A DNA stretch of 64,000 bases, taken from positions 231,396 through 295,395 of the forward strand of contig NW_013524649.1 of NCBI RefSeq assembly GCF_000250985.1, in the 5' to 3' direction. Position 1 is the stretch's first letter. Each line of letters starts with the position of its first letter. Below, piece by piece: positions 20,291-30,813 of this stretch. The position numbers and the translations under genes are program-made. The notes below the pieces were generated by a model, which worked only from the letters and a program-made list of their open reading frames with translations, was not told the DNA's origin and made no database searches. The DNA comes from Nematocida parisii ERTm1 (Eukaryota > Microsporidia).

Positions 20291-22015
20291 TTAAATGCTT
20301 CCTTTGTTACTCTGTTGTATTTTTACTTCTTCTGATTTTTTCTCATCTTTATTGGATGGTGAGGCGTATGTGGCTATGTCTGCTTTTATTTTACTATACA
20401 GCATTTCCTGCACAGCTTTATTATATGCATCCGTCTTTTCTACTTCCTTATCAAGACTAGGTAGCTTTCTGTCTATCAGACATACAATAATAGTATATAA
20501 CAGATCGGATAAATATGAAATAAAACAAAATGGCAGGCATGAAGCAACCACTGCAGTTTTAGTGTAAAATGAGCTTATTTCTGCAACAGTACATGCTGGT
20601 ATTCTAAAGGATCCTACCATAATGTCATTTATCACTAGATGTGCCCACAGATCGTTTTCTGGGTCTATTATAATTGTCTTGCTGGGTTTCCAACTACGCC
20701 AATCTTTTAATGTTTTAGTTAGAATAGTCTTATTAATATACAGTGGGAAAAAAATAACATGCGGCTCTTGTGTTATCATCATCATTACATCCAAATACGC
20801 TATTGGCACATTATTCCTTAAAATCACAATGTATGTGCTTTTATGGTCTTCCGTCTTATCAGTGTTTAGAACTTCATTCTTTACCAACTCAGACTCTGGT
20901 TTTATTTTTTTTGTGTATTTTGCTATGAATAAGTTCTTATTGTAGTAAGAAGTTAGAAAAGTTGTGTATTTGTCGTTTGCTACATATAATTTTTCCCCGC
21001 GTAATACCAGAAATAAATCGAAGTTGAAATTCATATACCTCCAAATCCACCAACCTGCGCTCTTTATACTACCTAAAGAAAAAAAGGAAACCGGCCTGGA
21101 ATTGCCAATGTATTTAATCACATTAACTGCCTTTTCTACTAAGCTGCTCTTTTTTGCCGATTCGGGTATATGGAAGCCAATAATATTTTTTTGTGTGTAA
21201 TTGTTTATACAAGTATATACAAACTCGAGTATCGGAGACATCTTAGTATATGACGATATATCATAATGTAGATCAATTGTATTTGGTAGTATAAATGAGG
21301 TAACAACTGACACTGTGCTTTTTTCAGAAGATGGTTCTGTACTGCACGAATTAATTTCATTATGGTTCCAGACAAATTCGTTTATATAAATAACAATTGC
21401 ACTATCATCAGGACTTTTGTTGAAATTTAATACATTTGCTATGTGAAAGTCTTTTATCTGAATAGACATGTCGATCTCTCTCTTCTTGGCTCCAAAGAGA
21501 TTAGACAGGGTTTGAACCATATTTTTAATGTACCATTCATCCAATACACTGCTTTGTATAGTTAGCGGTAGAATAAGGTTGGTACAGTTCATGCCCTTTA
21601 TAATTTGCTTCTGTTTGTCTGTGATTGGAATAGGGTGCAGCTTAGTATCAAGTTTATATTTCGGCTGTGCTTTGCCATTGCTTTTTCTCTTATTTGGGTT
21701 GTTGTATATGTATTTGTCACTATATAGCACCTTATTATCATTGTATTTCTGCTTTGTATTCCTTAGAATAGTTATAAAAGAGTCTGCATAACCAGGCAGT
21801 GCCGCAGGAATATTTGTTTTATAGCTATTGTTCCGCGGTATCTTTACTGGTGTAAATATATCGTCATTTTCTATATAAATACTTCGCATTTTCTGCATAT
21901 CAATACTTAACGTGGCATTGTTATACACCTGAATTTTTTCAGATGGCACGCCGTTCTTTTTTAAATATCTAATCAAAAAACTTACAATCATTCTGAATAT
22001 GTGTACATCTGGCAA
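20291..22015 (-). CDS. C-terminal part of a large membrane protein (probably one gene with 21988-25230)
   Basis: I do not recognise this 574-codon frame. It opens only at a TTG; the first ATG (MIVSFLIRYLKK) is eight codons later. Upstream, the same frame stays open into the end of the preceding gene. Adding one base to the run of eight T at 22024-22031 (A on the coding strand) fuses the two, giving about 1,650 residues. This part has few membrane segments: one likely hydrophobic stretch near the C-terminus (about AVVASCLPFCFISYLSDLLYTIIVCLI), then a charged Lys/Glu-rich tail. A separate gene with a non-ATG start is less likely in a eukaryote. Confidence 0.5.
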   Translation of the reverse strand: MPDVHIFRMIVSFLIRYLKKNGVPSEKIQVYNNATLSIDMQKMRSIYIENDDIFTPVKIPRNNSYKTNIPAALPGYADSFITILRNTKQKYNDNKVLYSDKYIYNNPNKRKSNGKAQPKYKLDTKLHPIPITDKQKQIIKGMNCTNLILPLTIQSSVLDEWYIKNMVQTLSNLFGAKKREIDMSIQIKDFHIANVLNFNKSPDDSAIVIYINEFVWNHNEINSCSTEPSSEKSTVSVVTSFILPNTIDLHYDISSYTKMSPILEFVYTCINNYTQKNIIGFHIPESAKKSSLVEKAVNVIKYIGNSRPVSFFSLGSIKSAGWWIWRYMNFNFDLFLVLRGEKLYVANDKYTTFLTSYYNKNLFIAKYTKKIKPESELVKNEVLNTDKTEDHKSTYIVILRNNVPIAYLDVMMMITQEPHVIFFPLYINKTILTKTLKDWRSWKPSKTIIIDPENDLWAHLVINDIMVGSFRIPACTVAEISSFYTKTAVVASCLPFCFISYLSDLLYTIIVCLIDRKLPSLDKEVEKTDAYNKAVQEMLYSKIKADIATYASPSNKDEKKSEEVKIQQSNKGSI

Positions 22016-25000
22016 ACTAAAAATTTTTTTTCCTGTTTGTCTTTATCAATACAGCCCATTTCGAAAACTAGTGGACCTGGATTCTGGTTATCCATTAAAT
22101 AATTAAACATCGCATGGTATATCTTCAAAGACAGTTCCCCATGCAACCTGAATGGCTCTTTTGATATGCACATCTTTATAAAATCAATTGTGAAGAATAT
22201 AAACATATCGTCCTGTTGTATCATTTTGATGTAGACGTTAGAAACCGATGCGATCCCATTTTTACTCTCAATAGCTAAATTGCTTGGACCCAAGTTCATA
22301 AACTTATTTCCATATGAAAGAATAGAAGACAAAAATATGTAATCTGGATTACTTCCATCTGCATTAAGTTCCACGGCAAGTTTTTTGTTTGGGTTCAGGC
22401 TGTTCTTATAGTGCTGCTCCTCATTTTCCTTTGATGGGAATGGGTCTGATGGGTCATTTCCTAAAACTACACACATAACTATTTTAAATAACAGACGTAA
22501 ATTTTCATTGAATGGGTTAAAGTACCCATTGATTCCGTGCACCCCAAGTGTCAGCCTTTCTGGAATTGTACTCTTCCAAAAAGTATTTTTAATGCATATA
22601 CTATCATCCATGCTCCCCTCTCTATCGTGGTACTTTCCTATTCTAATAGTGTTATTGGTTTTTGTACGATAAACTAGGCACACTTCGATTGGATCAACAG
22701 ATATAATATGCTCCGCCTCTATAGAGTTGTCTCTGCGTAGTACAACACCTGTAGAAGGAACCCACAGGGAGAAAACAATTGCAGATTCTTTGGAGCTATC
22801 TGCTGGCTTATTGGATATCGGCATCTCTTTCAAGTGGAATAGTATCCTAGATATCTTTGGCTCACTCAGCCAGTCTTTAGGATACATGTCTTCTGTATTT
22901 GCTTCCCTTTCTTTGTATTTTAAGAACTCTACTGCTGGCTCCCATGTCGTGAATAGGTTTTTAATTACATTATTTATAATAGCATCAATGTTTTTTATAA
23001 TGTGAGCATTTCTAGCCTTCTCATTTCTTTTATGTGGATTATGTAAAGCTAAATGAATAGGGCTCAGCTTATACTCATCTGAATCATTTTCATAATTAGC
23101 TATTCGAATCAAAGAAAACTTTTCTGTTCTTTCTGGCCCATTGTCATATGTATTTACAAATAGCTGGATAACAGTTGTTATACTGCTACGAATGCTCCAC
23201 TCATCACTTGCTGGACTTGCAAGCACATCAATATATGATCTATTCGCCCTTAGAGTAAAACCTATGTTGTGCTTCATAAGAACCGCATCAATGCCTTCCC
23301 ATCCAATCCTTATATAATTCTCTTGCTCTTTTCTCTCCATGCACTCAACACTGTGTATTGCAAATGGGTGCAGCCCCCCATTCTTAGTAACTTCTGTTGA
23401 CTTTAGTCCTTCAGCAGGGCTACAGAATAATAAAAATGGCTTCTGATCTAAAAACTTCCCCATACTAATTTGATTAGTTTCCTCGCACAGTAGAAGAGAC
23501 ATTCTGTATGTTGTATAATGCTTAGGATACTCCACAGTCGATGGAGAAGGAGTAATCCATTTGTATCCAACACTAATTCCCTGGCCTACTTTCCACCTTA
23601 GCCCAAACTTACTAAACATTTTATCCATGCTTGAGGTAGGGCAACTCCCTATGGATATTTCACATTTTTGCAGTGCAGAGGAAATATATGGATCTGTTTT
23701 TTTGAAAATATAAGAAAGCTCTGAGAAGTCACTTGGGAAAGAAAGCGTGGCCTCCACCACAAAGAACTTTTTGTAGTATTCTGGCGTGCGCATTTTGTCT
23801 AAGGCAGTATAGTGAGAGCCTGTTCCTACAATTACTATTTCATCATTTACTAGCATATTAAGATTCGTGCTAAAGATTTCTCCAGTGTTAAGACTCTCTA
23901 TCATTCCTTCGTATGGGAATAATATTTCATTAAATATCAACTTACAGTGGATTCCATTGTTCTTTATCCTTTCTATCTTTCCTTCAAAGAGAGGGCTGGA
24001 AACTATTGGTAGCACAGTTTTCTTTCCTGGAACTATTCTGTTTATATATACCTTACTAATCTGCCTGATTATCCTATGATGGAACGCATACGGCATTGAA
24101 TGGTATCTGTTGGCATTATTAAGGCTAAAAGTAAATACAATTGGGGTTTTATCCAGATACGCCTCTATTGCACTGCGCAAATTACAAATGTTGTTAGATG
24201 AGAGTGAAAGTGTGAATGTTGCTATGTTGCTTACTGTGTTTATAGACTCTATCTTCTCTTTTCCAGATGAGGCATTCAATGTTTCAACCTGATTGGAGTC
24301 CTCTTTCATGCTCTTATTTTTCACTCCTAGCAATGTGTTCGTATGTGTCGTATTTTTCCTCTCTAAAATCACTCCATTTCGTATTTTATGCTCATCTATT
24401 TTTATTGTGCCTACTCTTTTTTTGTCTATATAAAAACTCATTATAGTGTCCGGAATATTTATGGATAAAAAGCTTGGTATATTCTTGTACTTGTAATTGG
24501 CTTTAAGTGTTGTAATACGATTTTTCTCTTTTAATGTGTATCCCTTAAGTTCTATAGGTAAGGTTGGTCTCTTGCTTGGCTTCATATTTATGCCATTCTC
24601 ATTATCGCCGTTCACTTCCTCACTGCTCTTAGGTAGTGTATCCACTAGCTTTCGTGCACTTTTGTTTATACCTATACTCATGCTATTTTTACCTATACAC
24701 CACCCAAGTGTATACGGAAATACCACTGGTATACTTATACCAGGTAAATTGTTCTTTAGCTTTAAAAAGATAGTTCCTTTAAAGGTAAATAGCATGTGGT
24801 TTTCCACTTTTAATAAAAACTTTTCACTTATCTCGCACATCTTCTCTGGTATAACATACCTCATTGAAATATCTATTTTGTTCATTGGATTGTTCACAAT
24901 CATAATCTCTTCGCTATATAAATACCCCATTGGATTTTCATTTCTTGAAGTGCCCAGCCCTATCATAATATCCTTTGCTGTTATACTAAAGTACGGTAAA

Positions 25001-25230
25001 CCTGGTAGATAACTCACCGATAGTTTTATCATATCAGAATCTGTCAAATCTGCATTAGATATCTTAAGATTATTAAGATTGTGCTTTATACCTGTAAGGA
25101 ATATGATTGAGCCCAGTAGTGGAGTTAAAAATATAAGCCAAAATGCGCTTATCCCAACTAAAAACAAAAATCCTATAATTTTTCTTTCTAGGCCGCTCTT
25201 CCTTTCGATTGCGCCTTTTCCTATTCTCAT
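21988..25230 (-). CDS. very large N-terminally anchored membrane protein, unknown function
   Basis: Unrecognised 1,080-residue frame. A basic N-terminus is followed by a long hydrophobic segment (residues about 19-47, IIGFLFLVGISAFWLIFLTPLL and on). The rest is beta-rich and non-repetitive at first sight, with several stretches of the type N-L-K-I-S-N-A-D-L, as seen in anchored fungal proteins of unknown function. It ends at 21988 in a frame that overlaps the next ORF by 28 bases. A one-base change at the T8 run 22024-22031 would continue it through 20291. The start has AAAATATTTTTTATTC just upstream and faces the divergent gene at 25.4 kb. Confidence 0.55.
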   Translation of the reverse strand: MRIGKGAIERKSGLERKIIGFLFLVGISAFWLIFLTPLLGSIIFLTGIKHNLNNLKISNADLTDSDMIKLSVSYLPGLPYFSITAKDIMIGLGTSRNENPMGYLYSEEIMIVNNPMNKIDISMRYVIPEKMCEISEKFLLKVENHMLFTFKGTIFLKLKNNLPGISIPVVFPYTLGWCIGKNSMSIGINKSARKLVDTLPKSSEEVNGDNENGINMKPSKRPTLPIELKGYTLKEKNRITTLKANYKYKNIPSFLSINIPDTIMSFYIDKKRVGTIKIDEHKIRNGVILERKNTTHTNTLLGVKNKSMKEDSNQVETLNASSGKEKIESINTVSNIATFTLSLSSNNICNLRSAIEAYLDKTPIVFTFSLNNANRYHSMPYAFHHRIIRQISKVYINRIVPGKKTVLPIVSSPLFEGKIERIKNNGIHCKLIFNEILFPYEGMIESLNTGEIFSTNLNMLVNDEIVIVGTGSHYTALDKMRTPEYYKKFFVVEATLSFPSDFSELSYIFKKTDPYISSALQKCEISIGSCPTSSMDKMFSKFGLRWKVGQGISVGYKWITPSPSTVEYPKHYTTYRMSLLLCEETNQISMGKFLDQKPFLLFCSPAEGLKSTEVTKNGGLHPFAIHSVECMERKEQENYIRIGWEGIDAVLMKHNIGFTLRANRSYIDVLASPASDEWSIRSSITTVIQLFVNTYDNGPERTEKFSLIRIANYENDSDEYKLSPIHLALHNPHKRNEKARNAHIIKNIDAIINNVIKNLFTTWEPAVEFLKYKEREANTEDMYPKDWLSEPKISRILFHLKEMPISNKPADSSKESAIVFSLWVPSTGVVLRRDNSIEAEHIISVDPIEVCLVYRTKTNNTIRIGKYHDREGSMDDSICIKNTFWKSTIPERLTLGVHGINGYFNPFNENLRLLFKIVMCVVLGNDPSDPFPSKENEEQHYKNSLNPNKKLAVELNADGSNPDYIFLSSILSYGNKFMNLGPSNLAIESKNGIASVSNVYIKMIQQDDMFIFFTIDFIKMCISKEPFRLHGELSLKIYHAMFNYLMDNQNPGPLVFEMGCIDKDKQEKKFLVCQMYTYSE

Positions 25231-25294
25231 AAAATATTTTTTATTCTTTTTCTATTTATAGTTTTAAATTTCGGGTTATTCTATTATATATTAC

Positions 25295-25354
25295 GAATGA
25301 ATTAAACTAAAGATAAAATTTATTTAAATTCTTAATATTTCTGCTCTCTGGCAA
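25295..25354. repeat. diverged copy of 18021-18080
   Basis: GAATGAATTAAACTAAAGAT through TGCTCTCTGGCAA matches 18021-18080 at roughly 80% without gaps. It lies in the divergent promoter region just before the gene at 25.4 kb and beside TTTCGGGTTATT (25269-25280). Confidence 0.6.
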
Positions 25355-25394
25355 CATTATGTATAAAAGTCAAAAAGAGAAAATAAAAATAAAA

Positions 25395-27395
25395 ATGAAC
25401 AGAGAGCCAGGCCACGGCGTAGTCAGCCAATGCATAAAAGAGTGGAGGGAATACTTGGTTCAGGAGAAAGGCGCTTCTATAAAGAAAATACAGGCAATGC
25501 AGATAAAAAATACATTTAAGTCTCAAGCTGTAATGCCACAGACCACGCACAAACAAGAGGATAGTGAAGAGACAAGAAAGAGATTGAAGAAAGTCAGCCC
25601 ACCCACAGAAAAGATGGATGATAAGGCTGTAATTCAGGCTGACCTGATGGAAAAGAAGGAGGTTGGTATATCTACCGCTAAAAATAGTGTAAAAGAAGAA
25701 AACACTACACCTTCTAGTGTTAATCCCGCGATAGAACATAAGAGCATAAAGAAAAGTTCTGCTGCTCCTACAACTACAAAGGGCATAAAAGATGTCAAAG
25801 CGAAAATTAATGTGTCTAAAGCTTCTAAAGAATTAGAAAAGGGAAAGGCTAAAGAAGAGGTTATTTCTAAAGAGGCATATGATAAGAAAATAGCCAATAA
25901 ATTGAAGTATCAAAAGAAGAAACAGGCCGAAAAGGAAAAGTCTGCTGGATTAAGTAACAGTGGAAATACAAAAGTGGTACTAAATAAGAGCAATGACAGT
26001 TCTGATGTACCACAGAAGAAGGAAAAGAAAGAAGAAAAGATTCCTTTACAGAATGACCAGATGTGTATAGACAAAAAACTAGGCAAGGCTGATACACCGG
26101 CTAATACGCCCCGTCCAAATTTAATATCTCCGCTTAGCCTATTTGAGAAAATGAATCCTACGGCTGCAGTGGCTGGCCAGGATAGTTTAGTCATCGTACA
26201 GAAACCACCAGCGGAACCTACTTTTGCATCTGAAAATAGCAAGTCTACTGTTGCGAAAAGTGCAAACTCAACCGCCCCAGAGAAGCAGGATGTGCCTACT
26301 GTGAAGGCAGAGAAAGAAGGCACTAAGCCAGCCCTAGCATCTAGCCAAGAAGGAATATCTGAGAATAAGGTAAGCCCTGTCATAAAAACAGAGAAAGAGA
26401 AAGAAGAGGCACCTGCATCAGCTTCCTCTGATATTTCTCATATAAACACCTCTTTTATTCCTATTCATACGACCACCAGCATAGGAAAGGACGTGCTTTC
26501 GGTAGAGGTAGAGTCCAAGAAAGAAATATTAATTTCGGAGGGTTCCCCTGCATTGAAAGAGAGCGCATCCCCACAAAAACCCGCTACATCTTTGAATACA
26601 GCATCACCAACTAAAAAAGCAGAGGCCAATACTGAATCTGTGAATGTGCGGCCATCTGTTATTTCCAATGTATCTGAAAAGGGGCCAGTTTCTGCACTGT
26701 TTGTACAGAAAGAGAGCATACCAGATATAATTAAAGTAGACAAAAAAGATCTTTTAAAGAAATTATACAATGAATCATCTACTGAAATAGATAACCAAAA
26801 AAGCAAGAATATTCATCTGTCATCAACACTGTCAGTTGCCCATTCAGTGGATGAAAGTAACTTTGAGAGACTTCTTCCATTAAAGAATGAAATAACTGTG
26901 GAAGTGCCTAAAAAGGAAGCGCCTGCAGCGCCAGCACCACACATTCCTAACAAGATTGTGAATGACAGACGAAAAGACAGACCAAACCAGTCATTTGTAG
27001 GTCTAAAACCCGAAGAATTAAAGGAAAAGACATTTGAGCTAAATAAACTTCTAATGGGATTCAAAAATAAAATTAAAAAAGAACAACCACCGCAGCAAAA
27101 GCAGCCAGAACCACAGAAAAATAAAGATGCTTCTGATGAACAAAAGGAAAAGCCGGCAGAGCCAGAGCAAGTGTTCACCCCAGTTATTGATTTCTCAGAT
27201 GATGATTCTGCCAGAGGTATTAACTATAATAAAAAATGGGTAGACAGCCCCTCTCTCCCCAGAAAATTACTTATGCAGAGTGAAGACCAAGCAGAGAAAA
27301 TATTTGGATCATCGGTAAATACAAAGGTAAATCTAAAGGAAATGTTCTCTACACTCACAAATCTGCCAGCAGATAGCCCTACAAAAATGACATAA
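25395..27395 (+). CDS. long disordered Lys/Glu/Ala/Ser/Pro-rich protein
   Basis: The open frame starts at 25359, but the ATG at 25395 follows AAAATAAAAATAAAA like other starts here. The protein of about 666 residues is almost wholly low-complexity and charged: Lys/Glu blocks, Pro/Ala/Ser-rich linkers and many SPxK-type sites. A possibly folded or binding N-terminus (QCIKEWREYLVQEK) and C-terminus (NYNKKWVDSP to LKEMFSTLTNLP) are the least degenerate parts. Scaffold or translation-factor-like roles (eIF4G has such stretches) are possible, but I see no MIF4G domain and no clear eIF4E-binding site. It is convergent with LSM2. Confidence 0.6.
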   Translation: MNREPGHGVVSQCIKEWREYLVQEKGASIKKIQAMQIKNTFKSQAVMPQTTHKQEDSEETRKRLKKVSPPTEKMDDKAVIQADLMEKKEVGISTAKNSVKEENTTPSSVNPAIEHKSIKKSSAAPTTTKGIKDVKAKINVSKASKELEKGKAKEEVISKEAYDKKIANKLKYQKKKQAEKEKSAGLSNSGNTKVVLNKSNDSSDVPQKKEKKEEKIPLQNDQMCIDKKLGKADTPANTPRPNLISPLSLFEKMNPTAAVAGQDSLVIVQKPPAEPTFASENSKSTVAKSANSTAPEKQDVPTVKAEKEGTKPALASSQEGISENKVSPVIKTEKEKEEAPASASSDISHINTSFIPIHTTTSIGKDVLSVEVESKKEILISEGSPALKESASPQKPATSLNTASPTKKAEANTESVNVRPSVISNVSEKGPVSALFVQKESIPDIIKVDKKDLLKKLYNESSTEIDNQKSKNIHLSSTLSVAHSVDESNFERLLPLKNEITVEVPKKEAPAAPAPHIPNKIVNDRRKDRPNQSFVGLKPEELKEKTFELNKLLMGFKNKIKKEQPPQQKQPEPQKNKDASDEQKEKPAEPEQVFTPVIDFSDDDSARGINYNKKWVDSPSLPRKLLMQSEDQAEKIFGSSVNTKVNLKEMFSTLTNLPADSPTKMT

Positions 27396-27432
27396 GAGTT
27401 GTATTTTAATAAAGATCATCCTTGGCTAAGTT

Positions 27433-27717
27433 TTATTGTTCTATAAGTTTCTTGTACAAAAGTGCTTTTCTGGTGGTATCTTCTAATTTTTTCACATTCA
27501 CATACTCCTCGTCTATCCAAATTTCTTTAATCGCAGAGCCCCGAATAAAAACGTTATTTTTTGTTAAAAATGGAATATTTATCTTTTCTGTGTCTTTTAA
27601 TTTAAAATTAAAGAATGTATCAATGTCTTCCAACACTCCTGTTATTTGCAAAGCAGTCTTCAATTCTATTCTTACCCTTTTATTAATTAGTGTCTTAAAG
27701 AGTGTAGTGACCACCAT
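27433..27717 (-). CDS. LSM2: U6/decapping-associated Sm-like protein LSm2
   Basis: LSm2 is part of two seven-membered rings: LSm1-7 (mRNA decapping) and LSm2-8 (binds the 3' oligo-U of U6). The 94-residue protein starts LFKTLINKRVRIELKTALQITGVLEDIDTFFNFKL (Sm1, with the LSm2-type FFKTL start and D-x-Y/F-x-N core). It has the Sm2 motif VFIRGSAIKEIWI and an LSm2-like tail of the type DTTRKALLYKK. Length equals the family. If a U6 RNA exists (see 19862-19987) this would be its partner; otherwise its job is mRNA decay. Confidence 0.85.
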   Translation of the reverse strand: MVVTTLFKTLINKRVRIELKTALQITGVLEDIDTFFNFKLKDTEKINIPFLTKNNVFIRGSAIKEIWIDEEYVNVKKLEDTTRKALLYKKLIEQ

Positions 27718-28250
27718 AAGAAAATAAAAAAAATAAAAGTTAAATAGTTCATTCTTAATAATTAAATCGGCTTGTTCTTTGTGCTGTTTATTATGTGTTT
27801 AACTCCTACCATTCTTATTGCTTTGTTAGTCTTATTGTTGGTTGTTCTTCATGGTTTAAGACATTTAACGGTATTTATGATTAAATTTAAGATTTATTTT
27901 ATATTTGAATGTATTCATATTATATTTTAAATTAAAAGCGTATAGTAGTAATAGAATCTTTGAAGACTTTTAATTTAAATATGACATGAATAATATGAAT
28001 AAATCTAAAATAGAATCACTAGATACCCCATTTATTAAACTAAAATATAACAATATAGAAGCAGACAAATTGATTATAACCCACAAACTTACAACATTAT
28101 TTACTACACACAACTTAATTGAAAACATATCTAATACAACTTAGGCACCGCATTAAATATTCTATTAGACTTCAGCGTACCTTTAATATATTTAAGATTT
28201 AATATGTATTAAAATATATTTTTAAGTATGAGATATTTTATTTATTTATA
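27718..28250. other. AT-rich spacer
   Basis: No coding-like frame. ATAACCCACAAAC near 28078 is a weak form of the recurring CCC motif. The last 60 bases before the pyruvate kinase ATG are T/A-rich. Confidence 0.4.
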
Positions 28251-29556
28251 ATGAAAAAGATTCTACCAACTAAGATAATATGTACATTGGGGCCAGCCAG
28301 CAGCACAGAAGAGAAAATTCGGCAGATGTTTGATGAGGGAATGGCAATTGCAAGAATAAACTTAAGCCATGCTACAGGAGAAGGAAATTCTTCACTAATT
28401 GAGACAATAAATAAAATCAGAAAAGAACCAAAATATTCCTCATTAAGTATTGCCATGGACACAAAAGGCCCAGAAATTAGACTGGGTGAAATGGAAGAAG
28501 CAGAAGTAAATATTGCAGTGGGAGACACTGTAATTCTCACAACAGACACAAAATATGCTAAGTGCTGCACTAAAGACAGAATGTATATAGATCACAGAAA
28601 CATATACAATGACTTAACTGAGGATACAAAATGTATTTTTATTGACGATGGAAAAATAGAACTGGAAATAGTGGATATATCCAAGGAGAAGGAAATTATA
28701 AGCACAAAAGCAAAAAGCACAGGAGTTGTTTCATCTAAAAAGGGAGTAAACATTCCAGGGATAAAGCTGACTCTTCCGAATCTAACAGAAAATGACATAA
28801 AATCAATCCAGTATGGCATTAAAAATGGGATTGATTTAATATTTGCATCATTTATTCAGAGTGCTAAGGATATACGTGACATAAAAAAAATTCTTAATGG
28901 AAATACAGAAATTAAAATAATTGCTAAAATAGAAAGCACTCAAGGATTAGCAAACATAGCAGAAATAATTGACGAGTCAGATGGAATAATGATTGCTCGT
29001 GGTGATCTGGGGATAGAAACAGATTATTCAAATCTCTTCTACGCGCAGTGTAAGATATCACATGAGTGCAGAATAAAGAACAAGCCATTTATAGTTGCCA
29101 CAGAAATACTAGAGAGTATGAAAAAATCACTAAAGCCAACTCGTGCAGAAGTAACAGACTTGTCTTTTGCAGTAATTTCTGGCGCAGCGTGTGTTATGCT
29201 CAGTGGAGAAAGTGCAGTTGGTGTTGATCCAGTAAACACAGTTCGTGTAATGCACCAAATAATAGAACGAAGTAGTGAGGCAGCTATATTCACTGACGTC
29301 TTTAATGATTGCTTGGTGCTGCGCAATAACACTATAAAGGTGTCTATTACTAATTCCAATGCGATTCTCAGAGAGAAAAATATCTTGTTTGGCTGGTCAG
29401 CTATTGACTCTAATATAAGCACAGATGACATTAGCGTACCAAATGGGTATTTAATTGAAAAAATAACAGAGGATGAGTAAATACAGGATTCTACTACAGA
29501 AAGGGAAATCAGAAAAATCTATTTTAGTAATAAAAGGCATAAATAAATTGTTTTAA
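28251..29556 (+). CDS. PYK1: pyruvate kinase, C-terminus hidden by a frame break
   Basis: Converts phosphoenolpyruvate and ADP to pyruvate and ATP. The protein has TKIICTLGPAS, ARINLSHA, the B domain (about 70-165), the catalytic Lys in IIAKIES, MIARGDLGIE, TEILESM (usually TQMLESM), PTRAEVTDLSFAV and VMLSGESAVG. The frame stops at 29480, short of the end of the C-domain. Dropping one G of the pair at 29471-29472 continues it to 29556, through a tail that aligns with the family end (IEKA..ILKKGD..V.I.G; here IEKITEMSKYRILLQKGKSE and on). Even so the C-domain is small (about 435 residues in total, 475 or more in relatives), so effector regulation may be lost. Confidence 0.88.
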
Positions 29557-29569
29557 ATTTTTAAAGTAT

Positions 29570-30582
29570 ATGGAAGATAACGTGAAGAGAAGCCAGGGCA
29601 GGGTTCTAAAAGGGAAGGCAAGCAAAGCCAAGATGGCGGCTAGTAAGTTTCTGAAATGTGATCCATCTGAGTTAGTTGCAGAGAAAGAAAAGGCAGGCTA
29701 TAGTAACATTGTATATAAAATTATAAAGGGCAAGGATAAATATCTGTATAAAGAATACTTAGCAAAAACAAAGGAGTCAATGGAGCTACGCTGGCAGAGG
29801 TTTTTTAAAAGCCCCAAAATACTTTTCGAGTGCGAGTACTATCATATTGATGAGTACATTGACCACGTGCCACTTACGAAAGAATTAATTAAAGACAAAG
29901 AAATCATACAGAATCTAGCCAGGGCAGTTGCGGAGATACATTCGGCCGAGAACGTTCCAGAATGTCGCGAAATGAATATTTTCTATTTAAATGCCATGAA
30001 AAGGGAAAGAAACAACTTAAATTCCAGAATACGATTTATTAGATTTGCACAGATCTGCAAGAAGATAGAAAAAAAGATAGAGTGTCACTATAGTGAAAGC
30101 ATGTTCAGTAAAGACATGTGTATCTGCCATAACGACTTGCAATTTGGAATATTTTGGTTCTTCCGCATATGAAAACTAAAATAATTGATTTTGAGCATGT
30201 TTCTATAAACATTCCAACGGTTGACATTGCAAATCTATTTAATGAAGCTTGCACTAATTATAATGCGCGCGGTGCACCATTACTAAAAAAGCAGCACTTT
30301 ATAAAAACAAACAACGCAAAGATATTTGTAAAAGAGTATCTAGACCATAGAGGCATAAATATACCCACAGAGAAGGTTCTGCAGGAAATTGAAAAGATGC
30401 AAACCATATCACATTACTATTGGTTCATATGGGCGACTGACATGATTCTGAAAAATAAAACAAAGAGTGGACTAGACTATATGACTTTTGCAAAATATAG
30501 ACTGCAGTATCTTGAAAAGGATAATTTTATAACTAAAAATAACATTAAAGAGCTAATTAGCTTTATTACAAATAGTCTGTAA
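29570..30582 (+). CDS. choline/ethanolamine kinase, with a frame break
   Basis: Phosphorylates choline or ethanolamine in the Kennedy pathway. The first frame (to 30172) has the N-lobe and ends in CICHNDLQFG, the start of Brenner's motif HNDxxxxN. Adding one A at 30148-30149 restores the metal-binding Asn and runs on (NILVLPHM) into the second frame, with KIIDFEHVSINIPTVDIANLFNE, the choline kinase motif holding the Mg-binding Asp. The join is thus exactly inside the catalytic motif. Total about 337 residues, normal for the family. Together with PDAT it marks parasite-owned phospholipid and storage-lipid metabolism. Choline versus ethanolamine preference is not readable. Confidence 0.82.
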
Positions 30583-30685
30583 AGTATTCACTTTCTAGTA
30601 AAATAGATAGAGTGTTTTGATTATTTAGCAGCAGAATGGCGCCATATAAACTGCATATGAGATAAATTTGGTTTTTTCATGGTTA

Positions 30686-30757
30686 TACTGTAAGGAATAT
30701 TCTAAGTGTTTTAGATTATTAATAATGGTATAAAAATACTGCTGCATTCTTACAGTA
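30686..30757. terminator. inverted repeat between convergent genes
   Basis: TACTGTAAGGAAT (30686) pairs with ATTCTTACAGTA (30746), with one bulge. It lies between converging genes, so it may mark 3' ends. A weak call. Confidence 0.3.
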
Positions 30758-30813
30758 TCACCTAAACATATCTAAACTTGCCTCTAGTATATGTGAAGTG
30801 TCTAGCCCATGTA

